A stretch of DNA of 47,789 bases from Pyrinomonadaceae bacterium. GTDB lineage: Bacteria > Acidobacteriota > Blastocatellia > Pyrinomonadales > Pyrinomonadaceae. The first letter of the stretch is position 1. Each line of letters starts with the position of its first letter. This document shows positions 17,541 to 24,788 of the stretch, piece by piece. The stretch covers positions 1 through 47,789 of the forward strand of contig JAICGZ010000010.1 in NCBI GenBank assembly GCA_025922875.1. Direction: 5' to 3'. A model generated the notes under the pieces. That model saw only the letters and a list, made by a program, of their open reading frames with translations, did not search any database and was not told the origin of the DNA. Position numbers and translations under genes: made by a program.

Positions 17541-18836
17541 CTAGCGGGTGAGCCGGCTTCCGCGACTCGACACTCCCCCACTGAAGCGCGTTCGGCTACC
17601 TTCACCGCTGCCGAACGCGACGTAGAATCGAAATAGATAATTCTCGAGCCGGCGTGGCTTTACTACAACCCCTACACCAAAGTTGTGGCGCGTGCGTCCT
17701 TCGTCAAAGCTACTCGCGGTTCGCGCGACTTTACCAAAGTCCCAGAACGTGATCAGATCCACTGGTCCAAACAACTCACGCAGAAACTCGTTCTGGACCA
17801 GGAAGTGATTGCGATCGCGAAACCGATAATCGCGAAATCCACGCAGCGTATCGTCGCGGCGGATGTTCTGCCCGCCCAACGTTTCCATCAAGTAAAACGG
17901 GATTTGCCGCCCTTCCCGCGTCTCAGCCAAAGACAGGCGACCGCGAACTCGAAACTCCTGTTTCTCACCCAACGGAAACTTGTGTCGTAAATCTGCATTG
18001 AAACGCCGGAAGGAGTACGAGTGATCGCCGGCGTCGTGATAGATGTGATAGAGCAACAGGTATTCAAGCTTGCGCGCCTCGGGTTGGCCCCGCGAGTGCA
18101 ACCTGGCAAACGCAGCGAGGTGCAGGAAGCCCGGCTGTGAATTCAAACCGGGCGCCGTCGCTTCGGTGTACTTTAGATCAACTGACGTTACAGTCGGATC
18201 GTCGATTTCAATCAGCTCGGGCCAGATGCCTTCAACTGCGCCGCCGAGATCCAGCCAACGGTTGATCGGTTTTGAAATATCTGCACCGGCCACCACTTCA
18301 CGATAGTGAAATACCGCGCGATCGTCCTCTCTTGATTCGGGTCCCAGGCCGAAGAAATTGAGCCGCCGCATGTCTTTGACGAAGCCGTAAATATTCGACT
18401 TCAGATTACCCACGTCGGGTGACGCCGTCGTACTGTCGCTGGTTTTTGTCAGACGAAGATTCCCGTCAATCTCCCAGTACCTTTTAGTTGAGATTCTGGC
18501 AGACGAATTAAACTCTGTCTGATAATTTGGACCAAAGGTCCTGTGCCCGTATCCGACTCCCGCCGCCAGACCACCACCCGGTGCGACGCTGCCGATGACA
18601 AGACGAAAACCATCTTTGTTGGTGACCTTATCGTAGAGGTGCTTACCGCATTTGGCGTAATAAGTGAGCCCCTTGCTTTCACCAGGTTGCGTTTTGCAAG
18701 GGTTCGTTTGAGACGGTGTTGACACTGGGGAGACTGGAGGCGGGGTTTGCGAACGCGCCGTACCGCACCATAGCAAGATAATCAACAATGCCCATGGTCG
18801 ATTGACTATCAACCCCCCTGGTGAAACAAATCGCAT
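17541..18836 (-). CDS. Omp85/BamA-like outer-membrane beta-barrel protein
   Basis: A 431-residue protein from the ATG at 18836 (GGAGA upstream; an ATG at 18851 is also possible). It has a signal peptide (NRPWALLIILLWCGTARSQ) and then a short Pro/Ser/Thr-rich linker. The rest alternates short beta strands, and the last third shows the hallmark of the Omp85 superfamily surface-antigen domain: LGGQNIRRDDTLRGFRDYRFRDRNHFLVQNEF followed by a DLITFWDFGKVA strand. No POTRA repeats are obvious, so it is a compact member or a degenerate homologue. It probably sits in the outer membrane and may translocate or anchor something; the adjacent phosphoesterase, 19 nt upstream on the same strand, is a plausible cargo. 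Confidence 0.75.
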   Translation of the reverse strand: MRFVSPGGLIVNRPWALLIILLWCGTARSQTPPPVSPVSTPSQTNPCKTQPGESKGLTYYAKCGKHLYDKVTNKDGFRLVIGSVAPGGGLAAGVGYGHRTFGPNYQTEFNSSARISTKRYWEIDGNLRLTKTSDSTTASPDVGNLKSNIYGFVKDMRRLNFFGLGPESREDDRAVFHYREVVAGADISKPINRWLDLGGAVEGIWPELIEIDDPTVTSVDLKYTEATAPGLNSQPGFLHLAAFARLHSRGQPEARKLEYLLLYHIYHDAGDHSYSFRRFNADLRHKFPLGEKQEFRVRGRLSLAETREGRQIPFYLMETLGGQNIRRDDTLRGFRDYRFRDRNHFLVQNEFLRELFGPVDLITFWDFGKVARTASSFDEGRTRHNFGVGVVVKPRRLENYLFRFYVAFGSGEGSRTRFSGGVSSRGSRLTR

Positions 18837-18855
18837 AGCTGGATTCTCCATGACC

Positions 18856-20361
18856 TTAACGTTTCTTCGCCGTCGCTTTCTTCTTAGTTGTTTTCGCTTT
18901 CATAGTCTTGCCTGCTTTCTTACGTGCAGTAGCCTTACGCTCTTTGGGCTCTCCGTTTCTGCTAGCCTCGATGATGTTACGGAGTCGGACCAGGTACTCC
19001 GCCGCCTCTGATTCGCTGCTCATTGAGGTAACTTGCTCCGCAGCTACATAGTCGGGCAGGATTTTGTCAGCCATGACAGCTTGAAAAATCATCGCCTGCT
19101 GAAACTCGCTCAGTTGTCCGGTAGACATGTTGTTCGCCACTTCACCACCGCGCGTAGAAGCAGGCGTCGAAGCAAGCGCGAATGGAGATGCCGCAATCTC
19201 AGTAGCTTTCGGAAATTTCACTTTATCGGTGCGCGCGGACGAGAGGTTGAGGCAATCCTCAAAGGTGTTAGCCTGGCGATCGCGTTCGGTTAGCGCGAAC
19301 TTATCCGGCTCCGCTAGAAACAGCTTTCTGGCAGTCGCGATAATCGACGTGTGATCAAAGACATCGTGAATGATCGTGCCTTTTTGAATGAATGGTGAAA
19401 CGAGCACTGCCGGAACCCGAACGCCAAGACGCTTAAAGTCAAACGTCGGGTCAGGAGGTTTATCGCCAGGGTGCACCGTTTCCGGTGGGGGCACGTGATC
19501 GTAAAGTCCACCGTGCTCGTCGTAGGTAATCAACAACAACGTGCTCTCCCACGTCTGTTTGTTGCTCCGAATCGCTTCGTAAACGAAATTGATCACCCGC
19601 TCTCCGAGGCGCATATTGTGGTCCGGATGCTGATCAGAAGCACCAAAGAATTCGCCCGGCGCCGAGAAGTCATTGAAGCGCGGCTCAACAAAGCTCAGAG
19701 CAGGAAGCCTGTTCTTCTTGCAGTCGTTGCGGAAGTTATCCACGGAGAATAGAAACTTCTTCGCGCGCGTAATTATATAACCCACGGCCAGACCCAGAGT
19801 GTAATCAGTGTAATAGATCTTTGACGACACCCCGTTTTGGTCGAGTAGCTCAAAAATTGTTTTCAGCGAGAGGTAGTTGGGATTCATATCGACGCGACCG
19901 AGCGAGGTGGCGCCCATTGAAAACGCGCGGTTCGGCAGCGTCGGCCCGGGCACAGAAGCGAACCAACGATCACAAACGGCATATTCCTTCGCGAGTGTTT
20001 GCAGGTTTGGCAGCCGGCCGGGACCAAAGCACTTCATCACATTGTGAGACTTCTGCACGTTCTTCGTTTTGCCTTCGTAAGCTTTGACGAAGCCCTGCAT
20101 CGTAGGCTGGCCCGTGCCCGCCAGGTTACCAAAGATCTGTTGATTAACGCTGAGAAAATCGTGCGGTGGATCAGGAAAAAGATCGCCCGCGTGCTGGGCG
20201 TTCTGAGTAACTTGAACTGGTGTGCCCTGGCTGTCAGGGTTGGTTTCGTTGCCGTTGAGACCATCGATGGGCCATGAATTGCTCTTCAAAAATCCAAACA
20301 TGTGATCGAACGAGCGATTCTCCATCATCAACACAACGAGATGTTCGATTTTTTTCGCCAT
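18856..20361 (-). CDS. Phospholipase C-like phosphoesterase with Lys-rich C-terminal tail
   Basis: A 501-residue phosphoesterase of PF04185 (phospholipase C/acid phosphatase AcpA type). The start ATG at 20361 has GGAGG at 8 nt. Residues near the N-terminus read VLMMENRSFDHMFGFLK, the nucleophile/metal segment of the family, and later THNED-like ITYDEHGGLYDHVPPPE supplies further metal ligands. These enzymes cleave phospholipids or other phosphoesters outside the cytoplasm, but no signal peptide is visible here. The C-terminus after about residue 465 is Lys/Ala/Thr-rich (KATARKKAGKTMKAKTTKKK), similar in type to the haloperoxidase tail. The gene is upstream of the Omp85-like barrel gene and probably cotranscribed with it. 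Confidence 0.85.
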   Translation of the reverse strand: MAKKIEHLVVLMMENRSFDHMFGFLKSNSWPIDGLNGNETNPDSQGTPVQVTQNAQHAGDLFPDPPHDFLSVNQQIFGNLAGTGQPTMQGFVKAYEGKTKNVQKSHNVMKCFGPGRLPNLQTLAKEYAVCDRWFASVPGPTLPNRAFSMGATSLGRVDMNPNYLSLKTIFELLDQNGVSSKIYYTDYTLGLAVGYIITRAKKFLFSVDNFRNDCKKNRLPALSFVEPRFNDFSAPGEFFGASDQHPDHNMRLGERVINFVYEAIRSNKQTWESTLLLITYDEHGGLYDHVPPPETVHPGDKPPDPTFDFKRLGVRVPAVLVSPFIQKGTIIHDVFDHTSIIATARKLFLAEPDKFALTERDRQANTFEDCLNLSSARTDKVKFPKATEIAASPFALASTPASTRGGEVANNMSTGQLSEFQQAMIFQAVMADKILPDYVAAEQVTSMSSESEAAEYLVRLRNIIEASRNGEPKERKATARKKAGKTMKAKTTKKKATAKKR

Positions 20362-20457
20362 GAGGCGGTCCTCCATGAGTAAACAAATCGAGCCGTTGTT
20401 AGTAAAGGCAAAGTTTCACAAATTGGTTTCTGGTAGGAAATTTTTTGCCACGGGAGG

Positions 20458-21315
20458 TTAATTTGATTTCTTCCCGCTCGCGACAATCATTTGCGCCGGA
20501 AACTTCATTTGATTGTCAGGAAAGAATTCGCTCACCGCCTGTTCGACTTCATGAGTCACTTCAGCCTGCTCGGCAGCGGGAAGTTTTGCTAGTTTGTTTC
20601 TCAATGTGTCGGACGTTTGTGAGCGGATGACCCAGAACTAGCGCGGTGAGATCGGCGCCGCGATATCAAACTTGATCACACGTTCCGTTACATCGACGAG
20701 ACCAGCGCGTGTCATCACATTGGCGAGTTTGCCTGGTTCAGCGAAACGAAAAGCGCCAGGGGCATCGGGATCAGTCGGGGGTTGTTCGACATGTTGATCG
20801 ATGACGCGGCTGACAAGATAACAAAACGGGTTGAGGTCGCTCTTGTGCCAAACTCCAAAGGCCAGGCTTCCACCCGGTTTCGTAACGCGGAGCATTTCGC
20901 GCATCGCTGCGAGTGAATCAGGAAAGAACATCACGCCGAGCCTGCTAACGACTGCGTCAAAGGAATTGTCCGGAAATGGCAGAGAGTCAGCGGAGCACAC
21001 CTGAAACTGGATATTCTTCACGCCTCGTCGATTCGCTTCATTCCGAGCAGTTTCAACCATCTCAGGTACAGCATCAGTACACGTCACCGATCCGCCTGGT
21101 CCGACGACCTCCGCGATCGTCAGCGAAGGTTCACCCGGACCACCCGCAACGTCGAGTACTGACTGTCCTTCGTGTATGCCTGCGTGCTCGATCAGCGCCT
21201 GGGTCAGCGGCGCGAACATCGTCCGGATCGTGGCATTGTGTTTCTTCCAGTACTTGGCAGACTCCCGCCACTCGTCAAGAATGTTGACAGCATTTACAGG
21301 ATTTTTATTAGTCAT
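20458..21315 (-). pseudogene. UbiE-like SAM methyltransferase interrupted by in-frame TAG
   Basis: Coding starts at the ATG at 21315 (AGGA upstream), overlapping the arsC stop by 8 nt. The SAM domain is clear: SVLDVAGGPGEPSLTIAE motif I, CTDAVPEMVETARN, and DAVVSRLGVMFFPD. The frame meets TAG at 20638-20640 after KFDIAAPISPR, yet continues in frame for 60 more codons, FWVIRSQTSDTLRNKLAKLP, ...AVSEFFPDNQMKFPAQMI, ending in TAA at 20458. That segment is the family's normal C-terminus, so one base change (e.g. from GAG or CAG) likely truncated the gene. It could also be a sequencing error or readthrough. The 225-residue truncated product may still bind SAM. Its role in the arsenic locus is unclear; it is not an obvious ArsM. 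Confidence 0.8.
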
Positions 21316-21736
21316 CTTGTAAGTCCTGTACAAAGGACCGGAGTCGCTCCAGTATCTCATCGCGGACGCGGCGAAACACAGTGAGCCTTGTAAGCTCGTC
21401 ACCTTCTACTGCCGCGGGATCGTCAAAGCTCCAATGGATGCGGTTAGTCTTACCTGGAAACACCGGACACTGTTCGTTTGCATTGTCGCACACCGTGATC
21501 ACGTGATCGAACTCGCGACCAACAAAATCATCAACACCTTTCGAGCGCTGGTGTGAAATGTCGATGCCAAGCTCGCGCATCACTTCGACCGCCTCGGGTC
21601 TCACCGTCGTCGGCGAGACCCCGGCGCTGGCAACCTCAAAGCGATCGCCGGCAATATGCCGCAACAACCCTTCCGCCATCTGACTTCTCGCCGAATTACC
21701 GGTGCAGAGAAACAAGACTCTTTTCGGATGATTCAC
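21308..21736 (-). CDS. arsC: Arsenate reductase, thioredoxin-coupled type
   Basis: A 142-residue low-molecular-weight-phosphatase-fold arsenate reductase. The P-loop LCTGNSARSQMAEG holds Cys11, and TVCDNANEQCP supplies Cys83 and Cys90, matching the Cys10-Cys82-Cys89 relay of the S. aureus ArsC type. It reduces As(V) to As(III), normally with thioredoxin. It starts inside the 3' end of arsI (41-nt overlap) and overlaps the methyltransferase start by 8 nt, so translation is coupled. It is expressed from the divergent ars promoter region. No As(III) efflux pump gene (arsB or acr3) is within the window. Confidence 0.93.
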   Translation of the reverse strand: MNHPKRVLFLCTGNSARSQMAEGLLRHIAGDRFEVASAGVSPTTVRPEAVEVMRELGIDISHQRSKGVDDFVGREFDHVITVCDNANEQCPVFPGKTNRIHWSFDDPAAVEGDELTRLTVFRRVRDEILERLRSFVQDLQDD

Positions 21737-22235
21737 GCGTTACTCCTATGGGTTCCGTACCGCAGCATGATACTGCCTCAGTTGCGGCAGCAGATGTATC
21801 TTCGACGACTTTGGTCCCACACTCGCAGGGTGACGTTTCTGCGAGATTGTCTTCGAGCACGACAAACACTTCCCATTCGTTGCCATCAGGATCTCTTACC
21901 CAGGTCTTGTCCTGCAAAGCATAACAGCAACTGGTCTGCATCTCGTCGCGCGTGATGAGTCCTGATTCTACCCATTTTTCGCGCGTTGCGAGCACGTCGT
22001 CTGTCGACCTCACCTGAATACCGAGATGCGACAACGCCCCACGCTCATTGAAGCTGTATTCATTAAGCGTCAGGTTCAACGGCGGATTCTGCACGTCGAA
22101 CTTTGCGTATCCGGTCCTGACTTTACTGGGCTCGATCCCGAGCAGTTTCTTGTAGAACTCTATGCTCCGGTCAACGTTGTGAACATTCAGCGCCAGGTGC
22201 ACCTTCAGAGCTTGTACTTGTTTCTCCCTAGTCAT
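21696..22235 (-). CDS. arsI: ArsI-like dioxygenase/VOC protein (C-As lyase or CadI-type)
   Basis: A 179-residue vicinal-oxygen-chelate protein with GGAG upstream of the ATG. Probable metal ligands are His13 (KVHLALNV), His70 (LSHLGIQV) and Glu122 (GNEWEVFV). The vicinal thiols are Cys103-Cys104 (TSCCYALQDK), as in ArsI, the Fe(II)-dependent enzyme that cleaves the C-As bond of trivalent organoarsenicals. The same family is also called CadI. It has an extra Cys-rich C-terminal tail (CECG, SCCG) that may bind As(III). Overlap with arsC by 41 nt implies one operon. It faces arsR divergently. Confidence 0.88.
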   Translation of the reverse strand: MTREKQVQALKVHLALNVHNVDRSIEFYKKLLGIEPSKVRTGYAKFDVQNPPLNLTLNEYSFNERGALSHLGIQVRSTDDVLATREKWVESGLITRDEMQTSCCYALQDKTWVRDPDGNEWEVFVVLEDNLAETSPCECGTKVVEDTSAAATEAVSCCGTEPIGVTRESSEKSLVSLHR

Positions 22236-22252
22236 TTCCTTTTCTCCTTCTT

Positions 22253-22336
22253 TTCAATATACGCCTACGCGAATATGCGCAGTATCTGACAGAACTACAT
22301 ATATGTCAAGCCGTATATTGAATTTCGTGCTAAAAT
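22253..22336. promoter_or_regulatory. Divergent ars operator/promoter region
   Basis: TTCAATATACG (22253-22263) is the exact reverse complement of CGTATATTGAA (22312-22322), and the palindrome ACATATATGT lies between them (22297-22306). These are good candidate ArsR-binding sites. TAAAAT (22331-22336), preceded by TG at the extended -10 position, ends 7 nt before the arsR ATG, with no Shine-Dalgarno sequence. arsR may therefore be leaderless and autoregulated. Confidence 0.6.
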
Positions 22337-22343
22337 CCTCCGC

Positions 22344-22742
22344 ATGAGCAAGAAATCCAAGGAATTTGATAAGGAATTATTTTTTCGTGCGCTGGCTGAC
22401 CGCACGCGTCTGCGGCTGCTTAACCTGTTGAGAACTGACGAAGTCTGCGTTTGTTACTTTGTCGAGACTCTCAAAACGAACCAGCCGAAGATTAGCCGGC
22501 ACCTGGCCTACTTGCGACGCGCGGGAATTGTGGGCGTACGAAGAGAGGGGCAATGGATGCACTACCGCGTGGTCGAACCTGCGGACGAGGGTGCAGCTCG
22601 CATATTACAAGATGTGCTCGCGTGGCTGGCCACTGATCAGGAGATGCAACGCGATCGCGAGCGACTGATCAAGGTCTGTTGCGCGCCACAACTTCCCATC
22701 AGTATTCAAGGCGCACCACGCCCGAGTCTTGCAGGCGGGTAA
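22344..22742 (+). CDS. arsR: ArsR-family metalloid-responsive repressor
   Basis: A 132-residue winged-helix repressor. Core: FFRALADRTRLRLLNLLRTDEVCVCYFVETL, then KTNQPKISRHLAYLRRAGIVGVRREGQWMHYRVV. Cys35 and Cys37 form the CVC metal site typical of ArsR, and there is a further CC near residues 111-112 that may complete a three-thiol site. Binding of As(III)/Sb(III) releases DNA. It is divergent to arsI-arsC and only 5 nt upstream of pepE, which it therefore probably cotranscribes. Confidence 0.92.
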   Translation: MSKKSKEFDKELFFRALADRTRLRLLNLLRTDEVCVCYFVETLKTNQPKISRHLAYLRRAGIVGVRREGQWMHYRVVEPADEGAARILQDVLAWLATDQEMQRDRERLIKVCCAPQLPISIQGAPRPSLAGG

Positions 22743-22747
22743 AACAA

Positions 22748-23446
22748 ATGAACAAACGTCTTCTACTTATCAGCAACTCAACCTTGCATGGCAGTGGCTA
22801 TCTCGATCATGCGGAAGAAGAAATTCGAAGCTTCCTTGGCGACATGAAACGCGTATTATTTGTTCCGTTCGCACTCTACGATCGGGATAGATATACCTCA
22901 ACGGCGCAACAACGTTTTGACAAGTTGGGATACGAGTTGTGGTCAGTTCATACTGCAATCGATCCGGCAAAAGCAGTCAACGAAACCGACGCTGTCTTCA
23001 TCGGCGGTGGAAATACATTTCGACTTCTGAAAGCCTTATACGATTTCGATCTGCTTGATCCGATTCGAAAAAGAGTCGAGGCAGGAATGCCGTACATTGG
23101 CTCGAGCGCTGGTTCAAACGTAGCTGCTCCAACAATCAAGACGACCAACGATATGCCCATAGTGCAGCCGCCATCTTTCGATGCGCTGGGTTTAGTTCCC
23201 TTTCAAATCAACCCTCACTATCTCGATCCCGATCCGAATTCAAAACACATGGGCGAGACGCGCGAAGAGCGGATTCTCCAGTTTTTGGAAGAGAACGACA
23301 CACCCGTGATCGGCCTACGCGAAGGCGCGATGCTGCGAATCGAGAATGGGAAAACCATCCTGCGCGGATCTTCCGGCGCCCGCATCTTTCGTAAGGGATT
23401 AGAACCAGTAGAAATATCCCCAGGCACTCAAGTCGATACTTTATAA
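22748..23446 (+). CDS. pepE: Peptidase E (alpha-aspartyl dipeptidase)
   Basis: A 232-residue peptidase of family S51 with the family's usual length and no signal peptide. The nucleophile Ser120 lies in IGSSAGSNVAAP, aligned with Ser120 of the Salmonella enzyme. His residues of the INPHYLDPD segment and the FIGGGNTFRLL loop are also typical. It cleaves dipeptides with N-terminal aspartate. The ATG at 22748 has only a weak GGCGGG upstream and lies 5 nt after arsR, so it is likely expressed with it, although no functional link to arsenic is obvious. It ends 20 nt before the convergent glycoamylase gene, with a hairpin repeat between. Confidence 0.9.
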   Translation: MNKRLLLISNSTLHGSGYLDHAEEEIRSFLGDMKRVLFVPFALYDRDRYTSTAQQRFDKLGYELWSVHTAIDPAKAVNETDAVFIGGGNTFRLLKALYDFDLLDPIRKRVEAGMPYIGSSAGSNVAAPTIKTTNDMPIVQPPSFDALGLVPFQINPHYLDPDPNSKHMGETREERILQFLEENDTPVIGLREGAMLRIENGKTILRGSSGARIFRKGLEPVEISPGTQVDTL

Positions 23447-23454
23447 GTAGCGAA

Positions 23455-23497
23455 GCCACAAAGACTCAGCGAAAACCTTTTTGTGCCTCTTTGTGGC
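23455..23497. repeat. CACAAAG-family hairpin overlapping the glycoamylase 3' end
   Basis: GCCACAAAGA (23455-23464) pairs perfectly with TCTTTGTGGC (23488-23497). The right arm is coding and gives the glycoamylase C-terminus GHKEAQKGFR; the TGA stop at 23466-23468 lies just inside the left arm. It also lies between the convergent pepE and glycoamylase genes and may terminate both. Confidence 0.7.
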
Positions 23498-24788
23498 CCA
23501 GCCAGCCGCCGCTGAAACCCGCGCGACGCAGGCCTTCGACAATAGCAGGACAACGGCGCATCAGTCGCCAGATTAGACCTGTGCGGTAGTTCTCGATCAT
23601 CATTACGATTGGTCCCTGGTCCAGGCCGTAATACCCTTTCGAGACCCAGCCTTTGCGTCTGCCTGAATTGAACGTCGGGTTGTAGCTACACTTGAATCCG
23701 TATTCATTAGTTATCTCCGGATGATCCTTGTTGAGCCGGCTGAGAGACGGCAAAACGACCTCAGGAGCGAAAGGCAGCGACGCAACAACAGCCCAGGGCG
23801 CGAGCGTTCCGTCGTCCGGACCATGCGGAATGGATCGCGCCTTGTAGTCGAAAAAGCGGATCTTTCTGCCATTGATACGTTGCACTGCCGGTCCTGGACC
23901 ATCACTCGCCGTGATGCCCCAGCGAAATCGATCGTAGCCTACAAACTTCTTCGGATTCCGCATCGCGTACGCCTGCTGCGCGTAAATCGCCCGACGACTA
24001 TTCTCGAAATAGTTAATTGCCTTGCTGCGCATGTACTCGTCCTGGATGCCGCGAAAATCAATCCACAGGTGCGAGAGGTGATGAATGAATAGTGGTCCAG
24101 CGTAAAGAAACTCGTGGCCGTAGACGTTTTTCCATTTGTAGGTTCTGGTCCAGGCTGTATAACTCTCCGCCGGCAGCGGAAAAGTTGGAGACGCAAGACC
24201 GAGAACATACAGAATCAAAGCCTCGCTATATCCGGTCCAACGGTACTTGATGAATCCTGTTTCAGGTTTCCAACCGTGCGAGACCGTTAAGGCGCCGTTC
24301 TGCGCCCACTGCCAATCCGCCCGTTTATATAGCGCATCCGCGAGTTCCCTGATCTCGCGCTCACTCTTTGTGTCGCGATTGAAAAAGCCAGCGGCAGTGA
24401 GTGCGCCGGCGATCAGGTACGTGGTATCGATGGTCGAGATCTCCGATTTCCACGCACGACGCCCGGTCTTCATATCGAGGAAGTGGTAATAAAAACCTTT
24501 GTAGCCAGTCGCGTCAGGGTCTGTTCCCTGAGGGCAGTCAAGAAAGAATCGCAACGTTGTCAACGTTCGCCGCACTGCTTCTGCTCGGGTCAAGTACTTC
24601 CGCTCCACTGCGAGTGGGTAAGCAGTGAGTGCAAACCCGACGACGGCGATTGACGACGGGGCGCCAGGGCGCGTGTTGTCCGGGACAAGTCCGTTCTCGA
24701 GATTTACCTCATCCGCGAAGTATTTAAACGTGTCGTGTTCGATCCGGGACAGTTCTTCATCTGTTATCGAGGGCTCCAGTACCTTCAT
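23466..24788 (-). CDS. Glycoamylase-family protein (PF10091), possibly beta-1,2-glucan related
   Basis: A 440-residue protein, with no signal peptide. The N-terminal region (ELSRIEHDTFKYFADEVN and DATGYKGFYYHFLDMKTG) and the closing LDQGPIVMMIENYRTGLIW are strongly characteristic of the conserved glycoamylase family that includes beta-1,2-glucanases (GH144). Helical alpha/alpha toroid architecture is expected. Substrate within the family is uncertain. The ATG overlaps the upstream glycosidase stop by ATGA. Its last residues GHKEAQKGFR come from a palindromic repeat, not the fold. Lacking an export signal, it would act on a cytoplasmic or otherwise unusually exported glucan. Confidence 0.8.
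   Translation of the reverse strand: MKVLEPSITDEELSRIEHDTFKYFADEVNLENGLVPDNTRPGAPSSIAVVGFALTAYPLAVERKYLTRAEAVRRTLTTLRFFLDCPQGTDPDATGYKGFYYHFLDMKTGRRAWKSEISTIDTTYLIAGALTAAGFFNRDTKSEREIRELADALYKRADWQWAQNGALTVSHGWKPETGFIKYRWTGYSEALILYVLGLASPTFPLPAESYTAWTRTYKWKNVYGHEFLYAGPLFIHHLSHLWIDFRGIQDEYMRSKAINYFENSRRAIYAQQAYAMRNPKKFVGYDRFRWGITASDGPGPAVQRINGRKIRFFDYKARSIPHGPDDGTLAPWAVVASLPFAPEVVLPSLSRLNKDHPEITNEYGFKCSYNPTFNSGRRKGWVSKGYYGLDQGPIVMMIENYRTGLIWRLMRRCPAIVEGLRRAGFSGGWLGHKEAQKGFR

Noticed and set aside
20638-21315. Arsenite methyltransferase (ArsM) call
   Set aside because: It sits beside ars genes, but I see no ArsM-like conserved cysteine set; the sequence is closer to generic UbiE-type enzymes.
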